NCBI RefSeq assembly: GCF_014323565.1
Contig: NZ_CP058669.1
Coordinates: 709,501 to 773,500 of the forward strand
DNA: 64,000 nt
DNA from: Hyphobacterium sp. CCMP332
Lineage (GTDB): Bacteria > Pseudomonadota > Alphaproteobacteria > Caulobacterales > Maricaulaceae
Reading direction: 5' to 3'
How positions within the stretch are numbered: the stretch's first letter is position 1; each line of letters starts with the position of its first letter. Below, piece by piece: positions 7,695 to 16,124 of this stretch. The notes under the pieces are model-generated. The model saw nothing but the letters and a program-made list of their open reading frames with translations. It did not search any database and was not told the DNA's origin. The position numbers were made by a program, and so were the translations under genes.

Positions 7695-7709
7695 CCGGAG
7701 GACGCTGAC

Positions 7710-8258
7710 GTGTCTCGGGGCGCATCGGACGAGGAATTGATCGCATTGGTCGTCGCCGCCAGGGACGGCGCGGCCTTTGGCGAGCTCGTCCGCCGGCACC
7801 AGGGCGTTGTGCGAGGGATGATGACCCGCATGTGTGGCAATCACGCCCTCGCAGACGATCTGGCTCAGGAAGCCTTCATCAAGGCTTTTAACAAGATCAA
7901 CAGCTATACGGGCAGTGGATCCTTTCGGGGATGGCTCTGCCGGATAGCCTACAACGAATTTCTGATGTCCGCGCGAAAGCGCAAGGCAACAGACAAGGCC
8001 ATGGAACGCTTCAAGCAGGATGTCGATGATGTCGAGAAGCCGCGTGACATGGGATCGGTGGTCGATCTCGACCGCGGATTGAAAACACTGAAGGAAGACG
8101 AACGGGTGTGTGTTGTGCTGTGTTATGCGAGCGGAATGTCTCATGCCGAGGCATCGGAAGCGACGGGCATGCCTCTGGGAACCGTGAAGTCACACGTTAA
8201 CCGGGGACGGGAAAAGCTGAAGGCCTGGTTCGAGGCCGAGGAGGCGATGGTATCATGA
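7710..8258 (+). CDS. RNA polymerase sigma factor, sigma-70/ECF type (cassette 2)
   Basis: 182 residues from a GTG start at 7710 with GGAGG upstream. Region 2 (about 20-80) has FGELVRRHQGVVRGMM, the DDLAQEAFIKAF core-binding helix and FRGWLCRIAYNEFLM. Region 4 (about 125-175) has LKEDERVCVVLCYASGMSHA and MPLGTVKSHVNRGREKL. It aligns throughout with the first sigma factor, especially in NHALADD and in the region 4 helix. Gene order around it is also the same, so the two cassettes arose by duplication or from a common ancestor. Confidence 0.92.
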   Translation: MSRGASDEELIALVVAARDGAAFGELVRRHQGVVRGMMTRMCGNHALADDLAQEAFIKAFNKINSYTGSGSFRGWLCRIAYNEFLMSARKRKATDKAMERFKQDVDDVEKPRDMGSVVDLDRGLKTLKEDERVCVVLCYASGMSHAEASEATGMPLGTVKSHVNRGREKLKAWFEAEEAMVS

Positions 8259-8587
8259 CCATGAATGACCCATTTGAAGATCGTCTGCGTTCCGCGTTTG
8301 CGGCCGCCGAACCCGATCACAGCGATGCCGAAGACTTTGTCCGCAAGGTGCAAGGCCGGATCAAGCGCCCCGACCGCCGCCGCGCGCTGGTTCTGGGCGG
8401 GGCCGGTTCGACCGGGTCTGCTGTGGCCGGCACCCAGCTGGAAGGTTTTTTTTCCAACCCGGACCTGCTGCCCGTGGACGGGATTGCCGGACAGGTCTTC
8501 GCCTACACCTCCCCGGAAATGCTGGCGGCCGGTATCCTCGCGATCATGATCGCCGGATTTGCAATCGTCATTCCGAAGCAGATTTAA
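8255..8587 (+). CDS. Short membrane protein, putative anti-sigma factor (cassette 2)
   Basis: 110 residues. The N-terminal half (MNDPFEDRLRSAFAAAEPDH, then EDFVRKVQGRIKRPDRRR) is soluble and charged. A weakly hydrophobic region with GGAGSTGSAVAG follows, and one clear helix lies near the end (about 88-106). The start overlaps the sigma-factor stop by four bases. Position and topology match the protein at 5566-5883, though sequence similarity is limited. No known anti-sigma motif is present, so the role is inferred from context. Confidence 0.7.
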   Translation: MTMNDPFEDRLRSAFAAAEPDHSDAEDFVRKVQGRIKRPDRRRALVLGGAGSTGSAVAGTQLEGFFSNPDLLPVDGIAGQVFAYTSPEMLAAGILAIMIAGFAIVIPKQI

Positions 8588-8634
8588 CCAGCCGGACGCT
8601 ATCGCCGGAGCGGCTCTTCGGTTATGACGCCGCC

Positions 8635-9462
8635 ATGTCTGCTCAAAACAAGATCAAACGGATCGGAGTGCCGGATATTCGTGCCCGCAAGGGCGGCGAG
8701 CCTCTGGTCTGCCTGACCGCCTATGATGCGCCGATGGCGCGCCTGCTGGACCCGCATTGCGATGTGCTTCTGGTCGGCGACAGCCTCGGCATGGTCGTCC
8801 ACGGCCTCGATTCCACCATTGGCGTCACGCTCGACATGATGATCCTGCACGGTCAGGCCGTCATGCGTGCCGCAAAACAGGCGCTGGTCGTGATCGACCT
8901 GCCGTTTGGCACTTACGAAATGTCACCGGAACAAGCGTTCGAGAGTGCCTCGCGTGTGCTCGCGGAAACCGGGGCGCAGGCGGTGAAGATTGAAAGCGGC
9001 GTCTATGCCGCCGACACGATCCGCTTCCTGACGGAGCGCGGCATCCCGGTGATGGGCCATGTGGGCTTACGCCCGCAGGCGGCCCTGAATGAGGGCGGCT
9101 TCAAGGCCAAGGGCCGCGATGACATGGAACGCACCCGCGTCTTCAATGAAGCCCGCGAAGCCGATGCCGCAGGCGCCTTTGCCATTGTCATCGAGGGCGT
9201 GGCGGAAAATCTGGCGCGGGAAATCACCGGCGCGGTGAAGGCGCCGACCATCGGTATTGGCGCCTCGGCCGCCTGTGACGGGCAGATTCTGGTGACGCAG
9301 GATATGCTGGGTCTGTTCGACTGGACGCCCAAATTCGTCCGCCGCTATGCGCAATTGTCCGGTGTGGTGGAGGCGGCGGTTGAAGCCTTCGCTGCCGATG
9401 TGAAATCGCGCGCCTTTCCGGCAGATGCAGAAACCTATTCCTTCAAGCCGAAGAGCAGTTAA
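8635..9462 (+). CDS. panB: 3-methyl-2-oxobutanoate hydroxymethyltransferase
   Basis: 275 residues, the normal PanB length. It transfers a hydroxymethyl group from methylene-tetrahydrofolate to alpha-ketoisovalerate, the first committed step of pantothenate synthesis. The signature LTAYDAPMARLLD, the metal-binding VGDSLGMVVHG (Asp and Ser), DLPFGTYEMSPEQA and the GHVGLRPQ segment are all present. The C-terminal region contains GIGASAACDGQILVTQDMLG. It stands at the head of the rightward block with the YfgM-like, bamB and der genes; panC is not in the window. Confidence 0.97.
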   Translation: MSAQNKIKRIGVPDIRARKGGEPLVCLTAYDAPMARLLDPHCDVLLVGDSLGMVVHGLDSTIGVTLDMMILHGQAVMRAAKQALVVIDLPFGTYEMSPEQAFESASRVLAETGAQAVKIESGVYAADTIRFLTERGIPVMGHVGLRPQAALNEGGFKAKGRDDMERTRVFNEAREADAAGAFAIVIEGVAENLAREITGAVKAPTIGIGASAACDGQILVTQDMLGLFDWTPKFVRRYAQLSGVVEAAVEAFAADVKSRAFPADAETYSFKPKSS

Positions 9463-9534
9463 CCGCGGTTGCCGCTGGGGCGCAGCGCGGCTAGTGTCCG
9501 GCTCCGATTGACCAGAGATAACAGGGCGTTTCCC

Positions 9535-10404
9535 TTGGCCGACATTTTCCACGAAGTTGAAGAAGAGCTCCGCAAGGACAAGTATAACGATCTCCTGCGC
9601 AAATGGGGGCCTTTGGCCCTTGGCGGCGCATTCGCGATTGTTGTGACCGCTGCGGCCTGGCAAGGCTGGGACTACTGGCAGACCCAACGGTCACATGCCA
9701 TGTCGGATCGTTATTTTGCGGCGCTGGAACTGGTTGAGGACGAGCGCCTGACCGAAGCCGATCTCGCCTTGCAGCAGATTTCCGAAGACAGCGCGAGCGG
9801 ATATGCGGCCCTGGCGCTTATGCAGCGCGGTGAACTCGCGCTTCAGGGCGGTGATGCCGCAACGGCCGGCTATTTCTTCGAGCAGGCGGCGGACCGGTTT
9901 TCGACAGTCGCCTTCTCCGATCTGGCGCACGTCAAGGCGGCGATGGCCCAGTTCGAGGAATTGTCGATCGACGATCTGCAGAACCGTCTTGGTGACATGA
10001 TGCAGCCGGAGCGCCCGTATCGCCTTCTGGCGATGGAAGTGATCGCGGCGAAAGCCTTTGCCGAAGGCGACCTTGATCGCGCCCATACCGAATACAGTGC
10101 GATTGCCGGCGATATTGACGGCCTCGCTCTTCCGGTGTCGCAACGCGCGCAAGCCGCCGTTGATCTGATCGAGCGCCTTCAGCAACAGGCAGCTCTGGAT
10201 AGCCCGGTGACGGACGACGCCATGACGATGCCGGCACTGCCGGACACACCGGATGTCGATCCGGCGACTTTTGATCTGGGAGATGTGCTGGACCGCGTCG
10301 ATGAAGAGACCGGCACGCTGACGACCGACAGCCCGCAATTGCCGGACGCTACCAGCTTGCTGGACACGAATGACAATGACTCTGCCGAAGACGGACAGGA
10401 CTAA
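9535..10404 (+). CDS. YfgM-like membrane-anchored TPR protein
   Basis: 289 residues from the TTG at 9535; the family starts with (M)ADIFHEVEEELRKDK, and residues upstream of it in the open frame look non-coding. A cytosolic N-terminus is followed by one transmembrane helix (about 28-45, LALGGAFAIVVTAAAWQGW) and then TPR-like helices in the periplasm (ALMQRGELALQGGDAATA, AFAEGDLDRAHTEYSAIAG). The C-terminal third is acidic and probably disordered. YfgM-type proteins act with the Sec translocon and periplasmic chaperones, and they commonly precede bamB and der, as here. The stop lies four bases before the bamB start. Confidence 0.85.
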   Translation: MADIFHEVEEELRKDKYNDLLRKWGPLALGGAFAIVVTAAAWQGWDYWQTQRSHAMSDRYFAALELVEDERLTEADLALQQISEDSASGYAALALMQRGELALQGGDAATAGYFFEQAADRFSTVAFSDLAHVKAAMAQFEELSIDDLQNRLGDMMQPERPYRLLAMEVIAAKAFAEGDLDRAHTEYSAIAGDIDGLALPVSQRAQAAVDLIERLQQQAALDSPVTDDAMTMPALPDTPDVDPATFDLGDVLDRVDEETGTLTTDSPQLPDATSLLDTNDNDSAEDGQD

Positions 10405-10408
10405 GCTG

Positions 10409-11776
10409 ATGACATTTTCGAACCCGGGCCGGTATTTCCTGCTGGCCTCTCTGGCCTTCCTTGCCGGTTGTTCCACCATTCAGGACACGGCCGCTCAGAT
10501 CAATCCCTTCGTTCTTCTGGAGGAAGAGGATCCCGAACGGCCACCCGAAGACGAACGCGTCTCCATCCTGTCCTTCGAGCAATCCTTGCAGGCCGACCCC
10601 GACGCAGCCGCGACGCCCGTTGAGCTGCCCACCGCCTATCGCAACACCATCTGGGCGCAGCCGGATGGCTATCCGACCCACGCCATGCAGCACACCCAGG
10701 CGACCGGAAATCTGGACGTTCTTTTCCGCAACCGGTTTGGCGAGGGCTCGGATCGCTCCAGCCGGATCAATGCCCGGCCGGTTTTTGCCGATGGCCGCGT
10801 TTACGCCATGGACGGTCGCGGCCGTGTCTTTGCTCTGGATCCCGAATCCGGTTCACAAATCTGGGAGGCCCGCCTGCGGTCCGGCTTCCGCAATGACCGC
10901 ACAACATTCGGCGGCGGCCTCGCTTTTGACGGCGGCCGGCTCTTTGCGCACAACGGCAATCGTTTCATTGCAGCGCTGGATGCCGCCACGGGCGCCGAAA
11001 TCTGGCGTACGGAATCCCTGACGCCTTTCCATTCCGCTCCGACAGCGGTCAACGGCATGATCTTTGTGTCGACCGATGACAATGAGCTTTACGCGATCGA
11101 GCAGGACTCCGGTGATATCGTCTGGAATCATCAGGGCATCTCCGAACCGGCGCGCCTTCTGACGTCACCGAGCGCGGCCGTGCTGGGTGAAACCGTGGTG
11201 GTGCCCTATGCCTCCGGCGAGCTCGTGGCGCTGCGTATCCAGAACGGCAATCCGATCTGGACAGATGCGCTGACCCGCACGGGCGGCCTGACCCCGATTT
11301 CCGCGATCAATGACGTGGCGGGCAGCCCCGTGATCGTCGATGATTTCGTCTATGCCATGAGCCATTCCGGCATTCTTGCGGCGTTCAACCTGCGGACGGG
11401 TGAGCGTCTCTGGACCCAGCCGGCGGGTGGATTGCATGCCCCGTGGGTGGCCGGCAACTATCTTTTCCTCGTGACGTCTGACGGCGAAGTCGTCTGTGTC
11501 GAGCGCGTCACCGGCGCCATCCAGTGGATCACCCAGCTGCAGCAGTTTGAAAGCGAACGCCGCCGCCGCGACCGTATCGCATGGTCAGGCCCGATCATGG
11601 CGGGTGGGCGTCTGGTTCTGGCCGGATCGCATGGCCGCGCCGTCATTCTGTCGGCAATTGATGGCAGTATTCAGCGAGACGTCAATCTGGGTGGTCCGGT
11701 CTTTGTCGCCCCGATCATCGTCAATGAAACGATCTATGTCGTGACCGATGAGGCACGTCTGGTCGCGCTGCGATAA
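10409..11776 (+). CDS. bamB: Outer membrane protein assembly factor BamB
   Basis: 455 residues from the ATG at 10409, chosen because it gives a lipoprotein signal with lipobox LAGC (Cys21). After a linker come repeated PQQ-like beta-propeller blades: RVYAMDGRGRVFALDPESG, NRFIAALDAATGAEIWRTE, ELYAIEQDSGDIVWNHQ, VVCVERVTGAIQWITQ. BamB is the lipoprotein of the BAM complex that scaffolds outer-membrane protein insertion. It follows the YfgM-like gene by four bases and precedes der by four, an order common in Proteobacteria. Assembly partners SurA and LptD are encoded elsewhere in this window. Confidence 0.95.
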   Translation: MTFSNPGRYFLLASLAFLAGCSTIQDTAAQINPFVLLEEEDPERPPEDERVSILSFEQSLQADPDAAATPVELPTAYRNTIWAQPDGYPTHAMQHTQATGNLDVLFRNRFGEGSDRSSRINARPVFADGRVYAMDGRGRVFALDPESGSQIWEARLRSGFRNDRTTFGGGLAFDGGRLFAHNGNRFIAALDAATGAEIWRTESLTPFHSAPTAVNGMIFVSTDDNELYAIEQDSGDIVWNHQGISEPARLLTSPSAAVLGETVVVPYASGELVALRIQNGNPIWTDALTRTGGLTPISAINDVAGSPVIVDDFVYAMSHSGILAAFNLRTGERLWTQPAGGLHAPWVAGNYLFLVTSDGEVVCVERVTGAIQWITQLQQFESERRRRDRIAWSGPIMAGGRLVLAGSHGRAVILSAIDGSIQRDVNLGGPVFVAPIIVNETIYVVTDEARLVALR

Positions 11777-11780
11777 CGAT

Positions 11781-13142
11781 ATGGCTGTCCCCACAATTGC
11801 GGTGGTGGGCCGCCCGAATGTCGGCAAGTCGACGCTTTTCAACCGGCTTGCAGGCAAACCACTGGCCATCGTCGATGACATGCCGGGCGTCACACGCGAC
11901 CGGCGCGAAGCGCATGGCCGCCTCGGTGACATTCCCTTGCGGATCATCGACACGGCCGGCTTTGACGACGCCGACGCCACCAAGCTCGGCACCGATATGC
12001 GCGCCCAGACAGAGCTCGCTCTGGCCGATGCCGATGTCTGCCTCTTCGTCATTGATGCGCGTGAAGGCGTTACCGCGCTGGATGAGGCGTTCGCCGATGT
12101 AATCCGCCGCTCCGGCACGAAGGTTGTGCTGGTCGCCAACAAGGCGGAAGGCCGTGCCGGTCTGGTCGGGATATCGGAAAGTTATGCGCTGGGCTTTGGC
12201 GAGCCGGTCGGATTTTCGGCCTCGCACGGCGACGGCATTGGCGATCTTTATGCCGCCGTTGGTGAAGCGCTGGGCGATTTTGAAAATCTCAAGGATGATC
12301 GCAGCGAGGAACCGCCGCTGCGGATCGCGGTCATTGGCCGCCCGAATGCGGGTAAGTCCACGCTGATCAATTCGCTCATCGGACAGGATCGCCTCATCAC
12401 CGGTCCGGAAGCCGGTGTGACGCGGGATGCCATTGCCGTCGACTGGTTCTGGGACGGGCGGCGCGTGCGCCTCCACGACACGGCCGGGCTCCGCAAGAAG
12501 GGCAAGGTCAGTGACCGGCTGGAGCGGATGAGCGTTGCCGACACGCTGCGGGCCATCAAGTTTGCCGAAATCGTGCTTTTGCTGACCGATTCCGAACACC
12601 CGTTCGAAAAGCAGGACCTGACGCTGGCCGATCTGGTCCTGCGCGAGGGGCGGGGCCTGGTCATGGTGCTGGCGAAATGGGATCTCGTCTCCAACCGCCA
12701 TGCCGCCCTGAAGGAGCTTCAGTACGAATTTGAACGCCTGCTGCCACAGGCCAAGGGCGCGCCCTTGGTGCCGGTCTCGGCGCTGAAGATGAAGGGGCTG
12801 GACGACATCATGCCGGCGGTCACCCGCTTGCACAAGGACTGGTCCGCCAAGATCAAGACCCGCGATCTCAATGACTGGCTGCAGGAGATGACGGCCCGGC
12901 ATCCGCCGCCCGCCGTCAACGGCCGCCGCATCAAGCCGCGCTATCTGACGCAAACGAAATCACGCCCGCCGACCTTCGTTTTGATGTGTTCGCGCGCGGC
13001 GGACCTGCCGGAAAGTTACAAGCGCTATCTGGTCAACGGTCTGCGCGAAGCCTTCGACATGCCGGGCGTACCGATCCGCCTGATCGTGAAAGCCGGCAAG
13101 AACCCCTATACCGATGGCGCCCGCGGCGGCAGCGGGAACTAG
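11781..13142 (+). CDS. der: Ribosome-assembly GTPase Der (EngA)
   Basis: 453 residues with two consecutive GTPase domains, unique to Der. The first has GRPNVGKS (about 8-15), the switch region PGVTRD and NKAE; the second has GRPNAGKS (about 188-195), DTAGLRKKGKVSD and AKWD. A KH-like C-terminal domain (about 355-450) closes the protein. Der is an essential factor for 50S subunit maturation. The ATG at 11781 starts the family's AVPTIAVVGRPN; an upstream in-frame start at 11748 would overlap bamB. Palindromic repeat A lies just downstream and may end transcription. Confidence 0.97.
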   Translation: MAVPTIAVVGRPNVGKSTLFNRLAGKPLAIVDDMPGVTRDRREAHGRLGDIPLRIIDTAGFDDADATKLGTDMRAQTELALADADVCLFVIDAREGVTALDEAFADVIRRSGTKVVLVANKAEGRAGLVGISESYALGFGEPVGFSASHGDGIGDLYAAVGEALGDFENLKDDRSEEPPLRIAVIGRPNAGKSTLINSLIGQDRLITGPEAGVTRDAIAVDWFWDGRRVRLHDTAGLRKKGKVSDRLERMSVADTLRAIKFAEIVLLLTDSEHPFEKQDLTLADLVLREGRGLVMVLAKWDLVSNRHAALKELQYEFERLLPQAKGAPLVPVSALKMKGLDDIMPAVTRLHKDWSAKIKTRDLNDWLQEMTARHPPPAVNGRRIKPRYLTQTKSRPPTFVLMCSRAADLPESYKRYLVNGLREAFDMPGVPIRLIVKAGKNPYTDGARGGSGN

Positions 13143-13202
13143 TTTTGGTTCATTTCAGCTCACTAAAATAAAAACAAGATCAGGTTTGAATTAAAGGCCT
13201 CC

Positions 13203-13296
13203 TTCGAGGCTCGCTAACGCGAGCGCCTCAGGATGAGGTGTTTTGCAAATTCAAACTTACCTCATGCTGAGGTGCCGACCATTGGTCGGCCTCGAA
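13203..13296. repeat. Palindromic intergenic repeat, copy A
   Basis: About 94 bases bounded by inverted arms TTCGAGGC (13203-13210) and GCCTCGAA (13289-13296). Inside are a hairpin CTCGC/GCGAG (13210-13223), two small palindromes of type CCTCA-N3-TGAGG (13226-13238 and 13260-13272), and a second hairpin CCGACC/GGTCGG. The same plan recurs at 28095-28194 and 40020-40122. It sits between the convergent ends of der and the SDR gene. Similar CCTCA/TGAGG palindromes are common in alphaproteobacterial genomes. Confidence 0.85.
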
Positions 13297-13321
13297 GCAC
13301 GACGGACCGAGAAAGCGGGAA

Positions 13322-14041
13322 CTAGCTCTCGCTCGGAAAGTCCACCCATTCGCGGTGGCGCGTATTTTCCGGAGACACCAGCGACAGGACGAGCGGCACC
13401 AGCGCTTCGGGCGGGGGCAGAGCATCGCGGTCTTCACTGGGGAAGGCCTTCTTGCGCATGGCCGTCCGCATCGGGCCCGGATTGACCAGGTTGATCCGCA
13501 GATCGGACGTGTTGTGCTCGTCCGCCCAGGACATGACCAGCGCATCCAGTGCCGCCTTGCTGGCGGCATAGGGCGCCCAATAGGCGCGGCAGGATTTCGA
13601 GGCGCCGGATGTCAGGAATACGGCCCGGCCAGCCTCGGATTTGAGCAATAGCGGCTCGAAAGCCCGGATCAGACGGGCCGGGGCGATCGCATTCACGCCC
13701 ATGACTTCATTCCAGGTTTTCGCCGTCACCTGATAGGCCGGCGTGAGTTCGCCGAGCTGACCGGCGGCCGCGACCAGAATGTCCAGCCGCCCCCAACGCT
13801 CGTTGATAACTTCCGACAGCTTTTCAATGCCTTCCGGATCCATCTGATCCAGCGGCACCAGCGTGCATTTGCCGCCCGCAGCCTTGATCTCGTCGTCCAG
13901 TTCTTCCAGCCCGCCCTGCGTGCGCGCTGTGGCGATCACATGCGCGCCGTCTTTGGCCAGACCAACCGCGATAGCGCGGCCAATACCGCGGGATGCGCCG
14001 GTGACCAGCGCAATCTTGTCATTCAACATCGGATTACTCAT
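13322..14041 (-). CDS. Short-chain dehydrogenase/reductase next to purF
   Basis: 239 residues with the classical SDR plan: TGASRGIG cofactor loop (about 14-21), the NAG-equivalent region VAAAGQLGE, serine in FLTSGASKSC and the catalytic YAASK (Tyr then Lys four residues on). NADP is likelier than NAD, given the ATART basic position after the second strand (inference). The ATG overlaps the purF stop by four bases (ATGA), so it is co-translated with purF. This SDR-after-purF arrangement is common in Alphaproteobacteria, but the substrate is unknown. Confidence 0.9.
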   Translation of the reverse strand: MSNPMLNDKIALVTGASRGIGRAIAVGLAKDGAHVIATARTQGGLEELDDEIKAAGGKCTLVPLDQMDPEGIEKLSEVINERWGRLDILVAAAGQLGELTPAYQVTAKTWNEVMGVNAIAPARLIRAFEPLLLKSEAGRAVFLTSGASKSCRAYWAPYAASKAALDALVMSWADEHNTSDLRINLVNPGPMRTAMRKKAFPSEDRDALPPPEALVPLVLSLVSPENTRHREWVDFPSES

Positions 14042-15510
14042 GCATCGACCAGCAGGGAAAGCTGCCGGTCCTTGTCGGAGGCCGCGCGCTCATGGTCGAG
14101 CAGGCGGGTCGGATACTGGCCGGTGAAGTAGTGATCGGCCATTTGCGGGGTTTTGTCGTTGCGCGCCTCGCCGAGCACAGCCTGATAGAGGCCGTTGATC
14201 GATAGGAAGCCGAGACTGTCGGCTTTCAGCGCGCGCGCCATTTCCTCGCAATTGAGAGCGGAGGCCATCAACTCGTCCGTGCGCGGCATATCAATGCCGT
14301 AGAAATCCGGGCTGACAATAGGCGGGCAGGCGGAGCGGAAATGCACTTCTGTCGCGCCGGCATCGCGCATCATGTCGACAATCTTCCGCGAGGTCGTGCC
14401 GCGCACGATGGAATCGTCCACCAGAAGCACGCGTTTTCCCGCGATGACGGACCGGTTGGCCGAGTGTTTGCGGCGGACGCCGAGATCACGCTTCGCCTGG
14501 GTCGGCTGAATGAAGGTCCGGCCGACATAGTGACCCCGGATAATGCCCATCTCGTACGGTACGCCGGCCGCTTGCGCATAGCCCAGAGCCGCGGGAACGC
14601 CGCTATCGGGCACCGGAATGACGACGTCCACATCCGCCGGGGCATCCCGGAAGAGCTGACGCCCCATTTCCTTGCGGGCTTCATAGACGCTGATCCCGGA
14701 AATGATCGAATCCGGGCGGGCAAAATAGATGTATTCGAACGCGCACGGCCGGGAGGGCTGAACCGGCGCAAAGCGTTCCGACTTGATCCCGTCCTCGCTG
14801 ACGACAATGGCTTCGCCCGGTTCGATGTCGCGGATATATTTCGCTCCGATCACATCGAGTGCGCAGGTTTCAGATGCGAGGATGACCGCGCCGTCCAGAT
14901 CGCCCAGCACCAGAGGCCGGATCCCGAACGGGTCGCGCGCCGCGACCAGCTTGCCATTGACCAGAGCGACAAGGGCAAAAGCCCCTTCGATCTGCTTCAG
15001 AGCCGACAGGAAGCGCTTGGACGCGCTGGTGCGTTCCGAACGCGCGGCGATCTGCAGAATGACTTCCGTGTCGCTGGTAGACTGGAAAATGGCCCCGCTG
15101 GCGACCAGATCATTCCGCAGCGTGCGCGAATTGGTGAGATTGCCGTTATGCGCCACGGCTATGCCGCCGCCACGGACATCGGCATAGAGCGGCTGAATAT
15201 TGCGTGTGATCGTCGCGCCCTGCGTGGAATAGCGCACATGGCCGATGCCCACGGACCCCGGCAGGCGGTGATGGGTTTCGCCATCGGCAAAATGTTCGCC
15301 GACCAGTCCCATATGCCGTTCCGCATAAACCCGCGATCCGTCATGGGTGACGATGCCGCAGCTTTCCTGCCCGCGGTGTTGCAGGGCATGAAGACCCAGC
15401 GCGATCAGCAGTGCTGAATCAGCTGCGCCATACACGGCGAAAACGCCGCATTCTTCCCGCATATGGTCCGAAGCCGGATCATAGGCGAGGGGGGGAGCCG
15501 GAAATATCAT
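14038..15510 (-). CDS. purF: Amidophosphoribosyltransferase
   Basis: 490 residues. PurF makes phosphoribosylamine from PRPP and glutamine, the first step of de novo purine synthesis. The N-terminal nucleophile glutaminase is visible as ECGVFAVYG; with the start at 15510 the catalytic cysteine is preceded by a 20-residue propeptide to be removed. HALQHRGQES and GHVRYST are the conserved glutaminase loops. The PRPP motif VLLVDDSIVRGTTS lies near residue 360. The start overlaps the cvpA stop (ATGA) and the stop overlaps the SDR start, forming a chain. The cvpA-purF pairing is widely conserved. Confidence 0.97.
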   Translation of the reverse strand: MIFPAPPLAYDPASDHMREECGVFAVYGAADSALLIALGLHALQHRGQESCGIVTHDGSRVYAERHMGLVGEHFADGETHHRLPGSVGIGHVRYSTQGATITRNIQPLYADVRGGGIAVAHNGNLTNSRTLRNDLVASGAIFQSTSDTEVILQIAARSERTSASKRFLSALKQIEGAFALVALVNGKLVAARDPFGIRPLVLGDLDGAVILASETCALDVIGAKYIRDIEPGEAIVVSEDGIKSERFAPVQPSRPCAFEYIYFARPDSIISGISVYEARKEMGRQLFRDAPADVDVVIPVPDSGVPAALGYAQAAGVPYEMGIIRGHYVGRTFIQPTQAKRDLGVRRKHSANRSVIAGKRVLLVDDSIVRGTTSRKIVDMMRDAGATEVHFRSACPPIVSPDFYGIDMPRTDELMASALNCEEMARALKADSLGFLSINGLYQAVLGEARNDKTPQMADHYFTGQYPTRLLDHERAASDKDRQLSLLVDA

Positions 15511-16121
15511 CCGTCATCATCCTCACTGGCATTGCCAATTAATTCATCAAGCCGATTGCGGTCGCGGTCTTCATACGATCCTTCGTCCGGACTGTCCGGA
15601 ATTTCTGCTGGTGATATGGGATCACTCCGGCCGATTTGCGAATCCCCCGGCGCAAGCGATTGCAGCAATCGGGCGGATGTATTCACCAGCGGATAGAGCC
15701 GCGCATCTGTCAGCTGACCCGGCGGCTGACCCTGATTGGCCAGACTCGCAATGATCAGGAAGAAGCCGAGCGCCAGCAATGCCCGCGCAATGCCGAAGAA
15801 AAACCCCAGCATGCGATCGAGAAATCCGACGTCGTCGCCGCGTTTGACATTGGCGCGCATCGGCGCGGTCAGGAAGCTGACGGCCATGAAAACCAGCGCA
15901 AACACCACCGCGAGCGTGATCAGATTGGCCATCCATCCCGACGGTACGAAATCATCGGCCAGTGTTACAAAGAGCGGTCGGCTCCACAGTGCCGCAATGG
16001 CGGCGACAATGGCAGCCGTCATCGACAGGGCTTCGCTGACGAAACCACGCACCAGCGCGTGATAGGCCGACGCTCCGATGAAGAGGAGGATGGCGCCATC
16101 GATCGGGGTCAGGCCGCCCAT
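15507..16121 (-). CDS. cvpA: CvpA family membrane protein
   Basis: 204 residues with four hydrophobic helices (about 8-25, 30-47, 65-85 and 105-127), then an acidic hydrophilic tail from about 150. The GGLTPIDGAILLFIGASAYHALVRGF opening and GFLDRMLGFFFGIARALL match the CvpA family, named for colicin V production in E. coli and usually found next to purF. It begins three bases after the radA stop and overlaps purF by four bases. Its role in the cell is not settled; envelope maintenance has been proposed for relatives. Confidence 0.93.
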   Translation of the reverse strand: MGGLTPIDGAILLFIGASAYHALVRGFVSEALSMTAAIVAAIAALWSRPLFVTLADDFVPSGWMANLITLAVVFALVFMAVSFLTAPMRANVKRGDDVGFLDRMLGFFFGIARALLALGFFLIIASLANQGQPPGQLTDARLYPLVNTSARLLQSLAPGDSQIGRSDPISPAEIPDSPDEGSYEDRDRNRLDELIGNASEDDDG

Positions 16122-16124
16122 TCG

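Noticed and set aside
4617-8587. The sigma-cassette region as a recent horizontally acquired island
   Set aside because: Base composition and codon use look like the surroundings, and there are no integrase, tRNA or flanking direct repeats.
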